Assembly: GCA_022684035.1 (NCBI GenBank)
Contig: JAJHSB010000077.1
Span: forward strand, 1-40,828
Source of the DNA: Candidatus Acetothermia bacterium
GTDB taxonomy: Bacteria > Bipolaricaulota > Bipolaricaulia > UBA7950
Direction of reading: 5' to 3'
Length of the DNA: 40,828 nt
The position numbers and the translations under genes were made by a program. Within the stretch, counting starts at the first letter, position 1. Every line of letters starts with the position of its first letter. Below are positions 23,850 to 32,622 of this stretch, one piece after another. The notes under the pieces were generated by a model. The model saw only the letters and a program-made list of their open reading frames with translations, made no database searches and was not told the origin of the DNA.

Positions 23850-24152
23850 ATGGACACAACATCTGGGGTGACAAATCGGTACCAATATGCGAGGGAGAAG
23901 CCATCGCTCCTGGCAAGGATGAGGAAAATCGAAGGCCAGGCGAGAGGCGTTCAGCAGATGATCGAGGACGAGCGCTATTGTATTGATATCGTCCAGCAGT
24001 TGACCGCCCTCTCGAGAGCTGTTGACGAGGTCTCGCTCCTTATCCTGGAGAGTCATATTGAAGGCTGCGTCGTTGATGCCATCCGTGACCAGCACAGCGA
24101 AGGTTATATTAGGGAGCTGATGGGAACGATACGAAAAGCCATGAAGTGGTGA
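23850..24152 (+). CDS. csoR: Copper-sensing repressor CsoR (DUF156)
   Basis: A 100-aa all-helical metal regulator. The Cu(I) ligands Cys44 (ERYCIDI), His69 and Cys73 (SHIEGCVV) have the exact spacing of M. tuberculosis CsoR (25 and 4). The family helix LLARMRKIEGQARGVQQMI is intact. Such tetramers leave DNA when they bind Cu(I), relieving repression of copper-export genes. copA lies 0.8 kb downstream, which supports copper over nickel (RcnR) or formaldehyde (FrmR). A good promoter with an operator-like dyad precedes the gene. Confidence 0.93.
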   Translation: MDTTSGVTNRYQYAREKPSLLARMRKIEGQARGVQQMIEDERYCIDIVQQLTALSRAVDEVSLLILESHIEGCVVDAIRDQHSEGYIRELMGTIRKAMKW

Positions 24153-24230
24153 TAACGGTTTTTCGGCTGACGAGCAAAGTGTCATATTTGGGGGATTGCA
24201 GCAGGCACAGATACTATGAGGAGGTAGATT

Positions 24231-24647
24231 ATGAACAAGAACATGAAGATAGCCTTGGTCATCGGGGGTATAGTGGTGGCCATCCTTATCGTGCTACCCC
24301 TGGTATTCGGACCAACCTGGGGATGGCGTGGCGGGAGGTGGGGAATGCCGTGGTGGTGTCCCATGGAAGGATTCGGCTGGGGGTGGCGTGGCGGGAGGTG
24401 GGGAATGCCGTGGTGGGGTCCCATGGAAGGATTCGGCTGGGGGTGGTTTATGCCGGTATTTATGATCCTCTTCGGGGGGCTGGTGATCTGGGGAGTGGTG
24501 GCCATGGTGCGGGGAATGAGCCATCCTAGTAGCCCCACCTCCAGTTCCAACCAACCGGACTCGGCCCTAGAGGTACTGAAGAAGAGGTATGCCCGGGGTG
24601 AGATCAGTAAAGCGGAATACGAGGAGAAGAGGAACGACATCTCCTGA
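24231..24647 (+). CDS. Trp/Gly-rich membrane protein with SHOCT tail and internal duplication
   Basis: The 138-aa protein starts with a hydrophobic segment (about 5-27). A 20-residue unit (RGGRWGMPWWxPMEGFGWG) repeats twice, followed by a second membrane segment (about 72-94). A linker leads to a SHOCT motif, SALEVLKKRYARGEISKAEY, at the C-terminus. SHOCT proteins are common beside copper-export genes and are of unknown function. The first unit has PWWCP, the second PWWGP. The methionines and the Cys could bind copper, but this is inference. AGGAGGT precedes the ATG. It lies between csoR and copA and probably belongs to the copper regulon. Confidence 0.85.
   Translation: MNKNMKIALVIGGIVVAILIVLPLVFGPTWGWRGGRWGMPWWCPMEGFGWGWRGGRWGMPWWGPMEGFGWGWFMPVFMILFGGLVIWGVVAMVRGMSHPSSPTSSSNQPDSALEVLKKRYARGEISKAEYEEKRNDIS
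24324..24443 (+). repeat. 60-bp exact tandem duplication inside the SHOCT gene
   Basis: Units 24324-24383 and 24384-24443 differ at one base (unit position 34, T or G), which changes Cys to Gly. The length is a multiple of three, so the frame is kept. Such near identity implies a recent event or a polymorphic copy number. Confidence 0.95.
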
Positions 24648-24649
24648 AT

Positions 24650-24730
24650 AGGCCTAACCTGGACGAGCCGGAAATCCTAATGACCAAATCTCAATTTCCA
24701 AACAATAACCAAATCCCAATAACCAATCCC
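24650..24730 (-). repeat. Dispersed repeat B, inverted copy 3
   Basis: On the minus strand this reads as repeat B of 1-69 and 22026-22080, with a few substitutions (for example GGCTCGTCC for GGCTTGTCC). It forms the inner right arm of the bracket around nadA-csoR. It is followed by direct 'cgtggttcgtgactcgtggctcgtggg' and 'agtcaccagtcacgagtcac' tracts of low complexity. Confidence 0.88.
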
Positions 24731-24824
24731 TGCCTTCGGCTCGTGGTTCGTGACTCGTGGCTCGTGGGATCTTCCCCTCCAGTTACCAGTCACCAGTCAC
24801 GAGTCACTCTTTCTGGTAGCTAGT

Positions 24825-24887
24825 TATTGGTGCTTGGAATTTGTGATTTCAACTCTTTGCCATTTTGCGCAAGACTTTAGATTTTAG
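24825..24887 (-). repeat. Dispersed repeat A, inverted right copy
   Basis: 24825-24852 is the exact reverse complement of 21833-21860, and 24864-24887 matches 21776-21799 inverted with one mismatch. The spacer is 11 bases and lacks the REP-like insertion seen on the left. Confidence 0.92.
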
Positions 24888-24926
24888 GACCCAAATTGAC
24901 CGGCACCAGCGATGGAGGTGCAATAG

Positions 24927-27413
24927 ATGTTTAACGAAACCAGACAGACAAATAAGATAACCATTCCGATCACGGGCATGACCTGTGCCTCATGTGTCGC
25001 CAGTGTTGAGAAGGCACTAGCGAAGGTGCCAGGGGTGCTATCAGTTAAGGTTAACCCGGCCACGGAGAAGGCAAGCGTAGAGTATCTCAAGGATGAGGCC
25101 GGCATGGCGGACTTCCAGCAGGCGGTGGAATCGGCCGGATATTCGGTGATGGCTGAGAAAGAGAAGGCGATACTGAAGATCGGCGGCATGACCTGTGCTT
25201 CGTGCGCTCAGACGATCGAAAAAGCTCTAACTAAGGCCGAAGGAGTGGTTGAGGCTAACGTTAATCTGGCTACTGAACAAGCCACGGTAGAGTTTGATGC
25301 AGGAGTAACGAATCTTAGCGCATTGGAAAAGGTGATCGAGGGGATTGGCTATCAGGTGATTAAAAAGGAAGCCGGGGGAAAAGAGGCGGAGAAGGTTGAT
25401 GAAGATCTACTAAAAGTCGAAAAGGCAAGAAGACGATTCCTCTCCGCCGTGATTCCTACCGCAGTATTAATGATCTTGATGATACTTGATTTCATGGCCG
25501 TGATGATTCCCGCCCACCACGAGATAATGGCTCTGCTGGGATTTCCGGTAGTATTTCTTTCCGGCTGGTCCACCCATCGGGCTTCCTTTATGGCGATTCG
25601 TGGTGGACGGGCTAATATGGATGTCCTCATCTCACTGGGCTCGGTACCGGCTTACTTAATAGGAGTGGCGGTACTTATCCCGCCGGCCGTTTCTTTCATC
25701 GAGCTGTCCACGATGGTTGTTACTTTTCACCTGCTTGGCAGATACTTGGAGGTACGGGCTAAAGGTCAAGCCTCCCAGGCAATCAAGAAATTACTGCAAT
25801 TGGGAGCTAAAACAGCTCACATCCAGGTGGATGGTGAGGAGAAAGAGATAGCCATCGAAGATGTAAAGATAGGGGATATTATGGTCGTCCGACCGGGCGA
25901 GAAGATCCCCACCGATGGAGTAATCGTGGAGGGGGAGAGTGCGATTGATGAATCTATGGCTACCGGAGAATCGATGCCGGTGCAAAAGCATGCCGGTGAT
26001 GAGGTTATCGGCGCAACTATAAACCAGCAAGGCCTGCTGAAGGTAAAGGCAACCAGGATAGGCAAGGATACTTTCTTATCCCAGATGATCAAAATGGTCG
26101 AGGAATGCCAGGGCTCTAAGGTTCCCATACAGGAGTTTGCCGACAGGGTGACGGGCTATATGGTACCCGCGGTGCTCGCAGTAGCCCTGACAACCGTCGT
26201 TGCCTGGCTCATCTTCCCGGGCTTTTTTATGAACATCATCACCTGGGCTGAGCCGTTTCTTCCCTGGATAAACCCCGATTTGGGGACGGTGACGCTAGCC
26301 CTCTTTGCCGGGATTGCCGTCCTGGTTATCTCTTGTCCTTGTGCGCTCGGTCTAGCTACTCCCACGGCGTTAATGGTGGGTAGCGGTATGGGTGCCGAGC
26401 ATGGGGTCCTGATCCGCCACGGAGAGGCGATTCAGACGATGAAGGATATCCACACGATTGTATTTGACAAGACGGGAACTATCACCCACGGCAAACCAGC
26501 GGTGACCGATATTCTTAGCGGCCGGGAATTTAAGGAAGAGGATATTCTTTATATTGCAGCCAGCCTGGAGCAAGGATCAGAGCATCCGCTGGGGCAGACC
26601 TTGGTCAGAGAAGCCAGAGAACGGGGAAATGGTCTGGGTGAGGTAACCGGTTTCGCAGCTATTCCCGGCAAAGGCGTAAAAGGCGTGGTGGATAGCAGGG
26701 AAGTCCTGGTCGGAAATCAGAAGTTGATGAGCGACTACGGAATAGATTTCAGTCAATTTATGGATAGGTTGGACAGGCTGGAAGACGAAGCCAAGACTGC
26801 TATCCTGGTGGCGATTGATAGCGAGATAGCCGGTATCATTGCCGTGGCCGATACCTTGAAAGAGGACTCCATTCAAGCTATCGCCGAGCTGAAGGAGATG
26901 GGCCTGGAAACGGCGATGATCACCGGGGATAACCGCAGGACCGCTGAGGCAATTGCCAGGAAAGTCGGTATAACCAGGGTGTTGGCCGAAGTTCTGCCCC
27001 AGGATAAGGTAGCCGAGATCCAGCGCCTGCAGGATGCGGTGGGGATGGTGGCGATGGTTGGCGACGGCATTAACGATGCTCCAGCCCTTACTCAGGCCAA
27101 TGTGGGAATAGCGATCGGCACAGGAACCGACATCGCGATTGAATCATCCGACATCATTCTAGTGAGAGGAGACTTAAGCTCCGTAGTTACCACAGTGAAG
27201 CTCTCTCGGGCCACCTTCAGGAAGATCAAGCAGAACTACGTCTGGGCCTGGTTCTACAACGGGCTGGCCATTCCTCTGGCGGCTATCGGGCTGCTACATG
27301 CGATGATCGGGGTGGCTGCGATGGCCATGAGCTCCGTCAACGTGATCACCAACTCCCTGCGGCTGAGGAAGGCAAGGATCAAACCGGGCAGGCGCCAAGG
27401 GGGCAAGGGGTAA
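24927..27413 (+). CDS. copA: Copper-translocating P-type ATPase CopA
   Basis: An 828-aa P1B-type ATPase that exports Cu(I) across the inner membrane. Two N-terminal metal-binding domains each carry MTCASC (near 17-22 and 89-94). Eight membrane segments include the CPC site [17 protein letters not shown] near 473. The phosphorylated Asp is in [16 protein letters not shown] is the nucleotide-domain His motif, and the hinge is [12 protein letters not shown]. The C-terminal membrane pair has the [10 protein letters not shown] and [16 protein letters not shown] motifs of Cu(I) pumps. GGAGGT is 7 bases before the ATG. It forms a copper-resistance group with csoR and the SHOCT protein, though repeats of 280 bases separate it from them. 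Confidence 0.97.
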   Translation: MFNETRQTNKITIPITGMTCASCVASVEKALAKVPGVLSVKVNPATEKASVEYLKDEAGMADFQQAVESAGYSVMAEKEKAILKIGGMTCASCAQTIEKALTKAEGVVEANVNLATEQATVEFDAGVTNLSALEKVIEGIGYQVIKKEAGGKEAEKVDEDLLKVEKARRRFLSAVIPTAVLMILMILDFMAVMIPAHHEIMALLGFPVVFLSGWSTHRASFMAIRGGRANMDVLISLGSVPAYLIGVAVLIPPAVSFIELSTMVVTFHLLGRYLEVRAKGQASQAIKKLLQLGAKTAHIQVDGEEKEIAIEDVKIGDIMVVRPGEKIPTDGVIVEGESAIDESMATGESMPVQKHAGDEVIGATINQQGLLKVKATRIGKDTFLSQMIKMVEECQGSKVPIQEFADRVTGYMVPAVLAVALTTVVAWLIFPGFFMNIITWAEPFLPWINPDLGTVTLALFAGIAVLVISCPCALGLATPTALMVGSGMGAEHGVLIRHGEAIQTMKDIHTIVFDKTGTITHGKPAVTDILSGREFKEEDILYIAASLEQGSEHPLGQTLVREARERGNGLGEVTGFAAIPGKGVKGVVDSREVLVGNQKLMSDYGIDFSQFMDRLDRLEDEAKTAILVAIDSEIAGIIAVADTLKEDSIQAIAELKEMGLETAMITGDNRRTAEAIARKVGITRVLAEVLPQDKVAEIQRLQDAVGMVAMVGDGINDAPALTQANVGIAIGTGTDIAIESSDIILVRGDLSSVVTTVKLSRATFRKIKQNYVWAWFYNGLAIPLAAIGLLHAMIGVAAMAMSSVNVITNSLRLRKARIKPGRRQGGKG

Positions 27414-27431
27414 ATAATTTGGCTCCTCCTG

Positions 27432-28163
27432 ATGAAAAGGCAGGCAATGACGGCAAAGCCCAATGCCCAAGCCACCGCTAAGACCCAGGCCCGCTATGAC
27501 CGGATCGCCCCGGTCTATGACCTGATGCAGTGGCTGATGGAGCGTCCGGCCCGAAAGTGGCGGAGACTTCTCTGGGCCCAGGTCGAGGGGGAGAGAGTTT
27601 TAGAAGTCGGAGTGGGCACGGGGAAGAATATGTCCTACTACCCGAGCAGAGCCCGGGTAACCGCGATCGACCTGAGCGCGAAGATGCTCCGGCGGGCGCG
27701 GCGGCGGGTGGAGCGGAAGAAGCGTGAGGTCGATCTCCGCCAGATGGACGCCCAGGCCCTGAATTTTCCCGACCAGTCGTTTGACAGCGCAGTGGCAAGC
27801 TTTGTCTTCTGCTCGGTGCCCGATCCCGAACTGGGACTGAGTGAGCTCGGGCGGGTAACCAAATCCGAGGGAGATATCCTCCTCCTCGAGCATGTGCGCC
27901 CGGAGAACCCCTGCCTGGGAAGGCTCTTCGATCTTTTCAACCCGCTGATCGTCCGCCTCTTCGGGTGCAACATCAACCGGCGCACTCTGCTAAACATCGA
28001 AAGGGTCGGGCTGGAGATCGAGCGAGTGCAGAATCTGGATAAGATCGGCATCGTCAAGTTGATTGTAACTAAACCGTATAACATCAAAGATAAAAAAGTA
28101 TCTCCCCCCTTGATGGTTCAAGACATTCATCCTCTCCATAAGCCTGAGCTCCCTAAAAGATAA
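27432..28163 (+). CDS. Class I SAM-dependent methyltransferase (UbiE/PmtA-like)
   Basis: A 243-aa methyltransferase. Motif I is VLEVGVGTGKNMSYYP, motif II VTAIDLSAKMLRRARRR, then DAQALNFPDQSFDSAVASFV and the post-motif GDILLLEHVRPENP. The N-terminal YDRIAPVYDLMQWLME and the late NINRRTLLNIERVGLEIE fit the UbiE and phosphatidylethanolamine N-methyltransferase (PmtA) branch. The acceptor is not certain. The C-terminal 30 residues beyond VTKPYNI are not conserved. It begins 18 bases after copA with no clear ribosome site and may share its transcript. GC content is high compared with most of the window. Confidence 0.85.
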   Translation: MKRQAMTAKPNAQATAKTQARYDRIAPVYDLMQWLMERPARKWRRLLWAQVEGERVLEVGVGTGKNMSYYPSRARVTAIDLSAKMLRRARRRVERKKREVDLRQMDAQALNFPDQSFDSAVASFVFCSVPDPELGLSELGRVTKSEGDILLLEHVRPENPCLGRLFDLFNPLIVRLFGCNINRRTLLNIERVGLEIERVQNLDKIGIVKLIVTKPYNIKDKKVSPPLMVQDIHPLHKPELPKR

Positions 28164-28211
28164 TTGGCCCGGCTATATTTTTGCCCATTCTCGATGGCTT
28201 AATGCAAAAGC

Positions 28212-28240
28212 TTGACAACCACCATTTCATGTGGTAAGAT
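28212..28240 (+). promoter_or_regulatory. Strong sigma-70 promoter with dyad, upstream of the Rrf2-type gene
   Basis: TTGACA (28212-28217) and TAAGAT (28235-28240) are spaced by exactly 17 bases. Between them ACCAC-N8-GTGGT (28218-28235) forms a dyad where a repressor could sit. It probably drives the Rrf2 gene and possibly the downstream cysteine/CODH genes. The Rrf2 product itself is the obvious candidate repressor. Confidence 0.65.
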
Positions 28241-28246
28241 AATTAT

Positions 28247-28410
28247 CACTGGCTTGATGATATTACTGATATTTGGGTGCATCCGATGAAGCTCTCTAAG
28301 TGAAGTCCTTTGTTGAAGTGAAGATGGCTGATGTCAGTTGGCAGGATTGTTATTACTAGCTTGATGATATTATTCTGATGAGGTACACATTATGAGGCTC
28401 TCTACTAAAG
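28247..28410 (+). repeat. Partial duplication of the rrf2 leader and start
   Basis: Two copies spaced by 106-107 bases share CTTGATGATATTA (from 28253 and 28360) and ATGA(A/G)GCTCTCTA (from 28286 and 28392). The first copy dies after four codons (ATG-AAG-CTC-TCT-AAG-TGA). The second is the true gene start. Hence the leader was duplicated and the first copy decayed, or it is kept as a decoy or leader peptide. Confidence 0.7.
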
Positions 28411-28835
28411 CAGAATATGGCTTAAGGGCGATGCTTGACCTGGCTATCCGCTCAGGCGAGGGCCCGGTTCTGGTAAGAGAGATTGCCAGGAGGCAGGGGT
28501 TCTCGGCGCGCTATCTGGAGCAACTGCTCCTTCCCCTGAAAGCAGCCGGCTTGGTAAGGGCGACCAGGGGGGCTCACGGAGGATTTTCCCTGGCCAGGTC
28601 ACCTTCAGAGATAAACCTCAGTGAGATTATCCAGATTATGGAGGGATCGATGGCTCCAGTGGAGTGTGTCGATGACGCTGGAGTATGCGCCCGCGCCGAT
28701 TTGTGTATCACCCGTGAAATCTGGGGGGAGATGAAAAGAGCCGTGGATGGGGTTTTGGAGTCTACAACATTGCAGGATCTGGCCGACCGGCAGAAAAGGA
28801 AGGAACAGTCTGCTGAGGCGATGTACAACATCTAA
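28392..28835 (+). CDS. Rrf2-family regulator (IscR/CymR-like)
   Basis: A 147-aa winged-helix regulator. The start MRLSTKAEYGLRAMLDLA and the helix-turn-helix (VREIARRQGFSARYLEQLL) with wing TRGAHGGFSLAR are classical. Cys92, Cys99 and Cys105 stand at the position and near spacing of the Fe-S-binding cysteines of IscR (92, 98, 104), so it may carry a cluster. The Firmicute relative CymR controls cysteine synthesis and binds CysK. Here cysK lies 150 bases downstream. I infer control of the cysK-transporter-cooS-cysE group according to Fe-S or cysteine status. Confidence 0.9.
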   Translation: MRLSTKAEYGLRAMLDLAIRSGEGPVLVREIARRQGFSARYLEQLLLPLKAAGLVRATRGAHGGFSLARSPSEINLSEIIQIMEGSMAPVECVDDAGVCARADLCITREIWGEMKRAVDGVLESTTLQDLADRQKRKEQSAEAMYNI

Positions 28836-28986
28836 AACTGCTCAGGTTGTTAGATTCACAGTTACTTACTCATCTTCATCGTTTTCTAACCTTGAACCGC
28901 TGAACTTTGAACCTAAGTAGTCATACATCTATTGTGCGACATAAAAGAAGAAAAGCCACTACTATGATTAAAAGGAGGAGATCAAA

Positions 28987-29985
28987 ATGGCAATGACAGA
29001 GATAATTCAAAAAGTGGAGATGCTTCGATATAAGACAGTAGAGATACCGAAGCTAACCAGAGGCATAGCCCGGGACTCAAGCGAGTTAATCGGGAATACA
29101 CCGCTGGTCAAATTGAATCGAATAACCGAAGGGTTAGAGGCAGAGGTGGTAGCAAAGCTTGAGTCGTTCAATCCCATAGGCAACGTGAAGGACCGGATAG
29201 GGGTAGCGATGATCGTTGATGCCGAGGAGAAGGGGCTTATCAATAGTGATACCGTAATCGTCGAGCCCACCAGCGGCAATACCGGCATTGCTTTGGCCTT
29301 CGTCTGCGCCGCCAGGGGATACAGGCTCATTCTCACCATGCCGGATACCATGTCCTTGGAACGGAGGCAACTTTTGACTGCTTTCGGCGCTGAACTGGTG
29401 CTAACCCCGGGGGCAGAGGGTATGAAGGGTGCGGTAAGGAAAGCGGAGGAGCTGGTAGCAGAGGACCCGAGACGCTTCATGCCGCAACAGTTTAAAAACC
29501 TGGCGAATCCCGAGATACACCGCCTGACCACCGCCGAGGAGATCTGGAGGGATACCAAAGGGAGGGTGGATATTCTGGTCTCCGGGGTGGGGACCGGGGG
29601 GACGATAACTGGAGTCGCCCAAGTAATCAAGCAAAGGAAACCGAAGTTTATCGCGATCGCAGTGGAGCCGGAAAACTCTCCAGTCTTATCTGGAGGGCAA
29701 CCGGGGCCACACAAAATACAGGGTATCGGGGCCGGGTTTGTTCCTGACGTCTTGGATGTGGAGCTGATTGACGAGATTATTACGGTGAGTAACGAAGATG
29801 CCTTTAAGACCACCAGAGACCTGATTCGGAAGGAAGGAATCCTGGCAGGAATTTCCTCCGGCGCTGCGGCCTGGGCTGCCTTGCAGGTGGCGAGAAGGCC
29901 GGAAAACAAAGAGAAACTCATCGTAGTGGTCCTGCCTGACACGGGAGAACGTTACTTAACTACGCAACTATTTCGAGAGGAATAA
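28987..29985 (+). CDS. cysK: Cysteine synthase (O-acetylserine sulfhydrylase)
   Basis: PLP enzyme that makes cysteine from O-acetylserine and sulfide. The PLP Lys68 is in NPIGNVKDR, where Asn stands for the usual Ser two residues before the Lys. [13 protein letters not shown] binds the substrate carboxylate, and [10 protein letters not shown] holds the PLP phosphate. SGAAAWAAL near 298 places the Ser that contacts the PLP pyridine nitrogen. A 25-residue N-terminal extension precedes the fold, giving 332 aa against the usual 305-315. AGGAGG stands 7 bases before the ATG. The next gene follows after 12 bases, so the sulfide-fixing enzyme and the transporter are co-transcribed. Confidence 0.95.
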   Translation: MAMTEIIQKVEMLRYKTVEIPKLTRGIARDSSELIGNTPLVKLNRITEGLEAEVVAKLESFNPIGNVKDRIGVAMIVDAEEKGLINSDTVIVEPTSGNTGIALAFVCAARGYRLILTMPDTMSLERRQLLTAFGAELVLTPGAEGMKGAVRKAEELVAEDPRRFMPQQFKNLANPEIHRLTTAEEIWRDTKGRVDILVSGVGTGGTITGVAQVIKQRKPKFIAIAVEPENSPVLSGGQPGPHKIQGIGAGFVPDVLDVELIDEIITVSNEDAFKTTRDLIRKEGILAGISSGAAAWAALQVARRPENKEKLIVVVLPDTGERYLTTQLFREE

Positions 29986-29997
29986 AAGGAGGAAGAA

Positions 29998-31014
29998 ATG
30001 AGAAAGCTCAAGATAATATCCATATTGTTGGCATCCATCTTGTTGGTTGGTCTGGTTAGTATAATGCTTGGCAGATTTGCTGTCGAAGATGAGAAACCAA
30101 CGCTGAAGGTGGGTTACTTGCCAATAACCCATTCCACCCTGCCGCTGATTGTTTATGCCCAGAATCAGGGCAGATTGGAACACTTCAACCTGGAGATGGT
30201 AAGATTCGCAAGCTGGCCCGAGCTGGCTGAAGCAATCAAGACTGGCAGGATCGATGCCGGCGGATCTATCCTTAACACTCTGGCAATCAAGATTAATTAC
30301 AGAGGTGTACCATTCAACACGGTGTTAATGGCCGTGAGGGATGGCAGCGTGTTAATAGTAAGAAAGGATATCAAGGATGTAAGTGAATTGAGGGGGAAAA
30401 CAATAGCCATCCCTTCAAGGTTCTCGCCGCACTTCATCCTGTTACACCAATATCTTACCGATCACGGCCTGGAGCCTGGTGTGGATGTCAAAACAGTTGA
30501 GATGAAGCCGCCGGATATGGTGTCGGCGTTAGCGGCCGGCGCTATCGATGGCTATATCGTTGCGGAGGCTTTCGGTGTTATGGCGGAAAGACTGGCCGTC
30601 GGCAGAGTTCTGATTCTGTCGAAAGATATCGAGATACCCGGGTCGAAGAGTAACGAGTGCGTGATCGCTATCAGAAGTGAATTCATTGATAAATACCCCG
30701 AAGCGGTGCAGGAGTTTGTCAACAAGTTAATTCAGGCCGGTATATGGGCGGAGGAGAATCCCCTGGAATCGGCAAAACTGGTAGCGCCCTTTCTGGGACA
30801 AGAACCGGAGACCATAAGGCGCGCTCTAATGGAGCCGAAAGGCAGAACAAGATTTATCGACTTATACCCCAGGGAGGAAGAATTGGCAGTATTTCAGGAC
30901 CACATGCTAAGGCTCGGGTTGATAGAGAAGGGGATCGATATAAAAGAATTCGTTGATGAAAGGTTTGCCGCAGAAGCTTATAGGAAATTTGGCCTGGAGA
31001 AGCTGGAGTGGTGA
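29998..31014 (+). CDS. ABC transporter substrate-binding protein (SsuA/TauA/NMT1-like)
   Basis: The 338-aa protein has an N-terminal hydrophobic segment (about 4-27) without a lipobox Cys, so it is either secreted or membrane-anchored. The mature part starts LKVGYLPITHSTLPLIVYAQ and has IKTGRIDAGGSILN, ELRGKTIAIPSRFSPHFILL and MVSALAAGAIDGYIVAEAF, the layout of type II binding proteins for nitrate, sulfonates, taurine or thiamine precursors. The ligand cannot be read from the sequence. The location between cysK and cysE/cooS favours a sulfur compound. AGGAGG precedes the ATG. Confidence 0.85.
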   Translation: MRKLKIISILLASILLVGLVSIMLGRFAVEDEKPTLKVGYLPITHSTLPLIVYAQNQGRLEHFNLEMVRFASWPELAEAIKTGRIDAGGSILNTLAIKINYRGVPFNTVLMAVRDGSVLIVRKDIKDVSELRGKTIAIPSRFSPHFILLHQYLTDHGLEPGVDVKTVEMKPPDMVSALAAGAIDGYIVAEAFGVMAERLAVGRVLILSKDIEIPGSKSNECVIAIRSEFIDKYPEAVQEFVNKLIQAGIWAEENPLESAKLVAPFLGQEPETIRRALMEPKGRTRFIDLYPREEELAVFQDHMLRLGLIEKGIDIKEFVDERFAAEAYRKFGLEKLEW

Positions 31015-31812
31015 ATGATGGAAGAGGCACGATCAAGAAGAACTATGCTAGGTAGATTTTCACCTTTTTTCGTCTTTTTGTTACTGCTAGCTATCTGGCA
31101 AATAATAGCGGCCTCAGGATTATTCTTACCCCTGCTATTTCCCTCACCGGTAGCAGTTGTTAGAGCAACTGTAGAACTATGGGAAAAGGGGATTTTAGTC
31201 AGAGATATTACCGCGAGCCTGTCCCGAGTCTTCTCAGGTTTTATTCTGGCAGCGGTATTTGCGATTCCGTTGGGATTATTACTGGGCTGGTATGCCAGAT
31301 TAAAGCACGCCTTTGATCCCCTGGTCCAGATATTAAGACCGATTTCACCGATAGCCTGGATACCCCTGGCCATATTATGGTTTGGCATCGGGAACAGGCC
31401 GGCCATTTTCATCATATTTATAACATCACTCTTCCCTATCTTGCTAGCTTCAATATCTGCGGTTAAGAATATCGACCAGCTAATAATAAAATCGGCCGTT
31501 AATTTTGGCGCTGGAGGCGGAGATATTCTAAGGAAAATAGTGATTCCAGCTTCGTTTCCATATGTGATGGTGGGCCTGAGAATAGCGCTGGGCATAGCAT
31601 GGGTAATTATTGTGGCCGCGGAGATGGTGGGAATGAGATCCGGGCTTGGCTTCATGATACTGGATGCCCGCAATTTCTTGAGAACGGATATGGTGGTAGC
31701 GGGCATGATAATTATCGGAATAATAGGTCTTATCTTAGATAGAATCATGCTATTTTTTGAGAAATCAATAAGGATCCGGTGGGGCTATAGAGACCTGAAA
31801 GGGGAGCGATAG
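31015..31812 (+). CDS. ABC transporter permease (SsuC/TauC-like)
   Basis: The 265-aa protein has six predicted membrane helices and the cytoplasmic EAA loop (KSAVNFGAGGGDILRKIVIPASFPYVMVGLRIALG) that docks to the ATPase. LILDRIMLFFEK near the end is typical of the SsuC/TauC branch. The ATG follows the stop of the binding-protein gene directly, and a second ATG comes next. Confidence 0.92.
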   Translation: MMEEARSRRTMLGRFSPFFVFLLLLAIWQIIAASGLFLPLLFPSPVAVVRATVELWEKGILVRDITASLSRVFSGFILAAVFAIPLGLLLGWYARLKHAFDPLVQILRPISPIAWIPLAILWFGIGNRPAIFIIFITSLFPILLASISAVKNIDQLIIKSAVNFGAGGGDILRKIVIPASFPYVMVGLRIALGIAWVIIVAAEMVGMRSGLGFMILDARNFLRTDMVVAGMIIIGIIGLILDRIMLFFEKSIRIRWGYRDLKGER

Positions 31813-31815
31813 AGC

Positions 31816-32601
31816 ATGTCCAGGAATAAAATAGTCATCGAAAACGTGAGCAAACACTTCACCGTAAACAATGGAAATCAGAGATTGTATGCCTTAGACA
31901 CGATTAACCTTACAATCAATGAGGGGGAGTTCTTCTGTTTGCTCGGCCCGAGTGGATGTGGAAAATCAACCCTGCTCAACATCTTGGCCGGTTTTTTAAA
32001 ACCAACTGAAGGAAGGGTCTTGATCGACGGCGAAGAGGTCACCGCGCCCAATCCCAAATATGTTACCATTTTCCAGGAATATACGCTTTTCCCCTGGAGA
32101 ACGGTATTAGGAAATGTGAAGTTTGGTTTAGAGATCGGCGGCATGGCAAAGCAGCAACAAAACGAAATTGCATCTAGTTTCATCAAACTTGTTCAATTGC
32201 AAGGATTCGAAGACAGGCATCCTTTTGAGCTTTCGGGGGGGATGAAGCAGCGGGTGGCGATTGCTCGAACACTAGCCGTCGATCCGGAGATAATATTCAT
32301 GGATGAACCGTTTGGCTCTTTGGATGCCATTACCAGGATGGAAATGGAAGAAGAGATAACGAGAATATGGCAGGAGGAAAATAAGACTATTGTTTTCGTC
32401 ACTCATGACATCGAGGAAGCTATATACCTCGCTGACCGGATAGCAATCATGAGCCACCAACCAGGCAGGATTGACAACGTAATCAGGGTGAATCTTGGCC
32501 GGCCAAAGGATAGGACGAGCGATGATTTCTTGAGCATCAGGGATAAGATATATGATGAATTTAAGCTGAAAACAAGAAAGCCGTTTGTTTACCAGATCTG
32601 A
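31816..32601 (+). CDS. ABC transporter ATP-binding protein (SsuB/TauB-like)
   Basis: A 261-aa ATPase. Walker A is GPSGCGKST (about 48-56). The Q loop is in IFQEYTLFPW, the signature is LSGGMKQRVAIAR, Walker B is IIFMDEPFGSLD, and the switch His is in VFVTHDIEEA. The FGSLDA and EEAIYLADRI stretches are typical of nitrate/sulfonate/taurine importers. It starts 3 bases after the permease stop; together with the two genes before it, this gives a complete importer. Confidence 0.95.
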   Translation: MSRNKIVIENVSKHFTVNNGNQRLYALDTINLTINEGEFFCLLGPSGCGKSTLLNILAGFLKPTEGRVLIDGEEVTAPNPKYVTIFQEYTLFPWRTVLGNVKFGLEIGGMAKQQQNEIASSFIKLVQLQGFEDRHPFELSGGMKQRVAIARTLAVDPEIIFMDEPFGSLDAITRMEMEEEITRIWQEENKTIVFVTHDIEEAIYLADRIAIMSHQPGRIDNVIRVNLGRPKDRTSDDFLSIRDKIYDEFKLKTRKPFVYQI

Positions 32602-32622
32602 GGGAGACAAGTAGGTGATAAA

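Noticed and set aside
24182-24640. Pro/His-rich minus-strand frame opposite the SHOCT gene
   Set aside because: It merely mirrors the Trp/Gly-rich duplication; the plus frame has a ribosome site, membrane segments and a SHOCT motif.
27478-28087. Several overlapping frames on both strands of the methyltransferase gene
   Set aside because: High GC keeps many frames open; only the plus frame has SAM-binding motifs.
29007-29942. Long open frame (311 codons) on the minus strand opposite cysK
   Set aside because: cysK is unmistakable; the complement has no recognisable motif and is Ser/Ile-rich, as expected for an antisense shadow.
30978-31748. Minus-strand open frame of 256 codons opposite the permease gene
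   Set aside because: The permease frame has clear membrane segments and the EAA loop; the opposite frame shows no family features.
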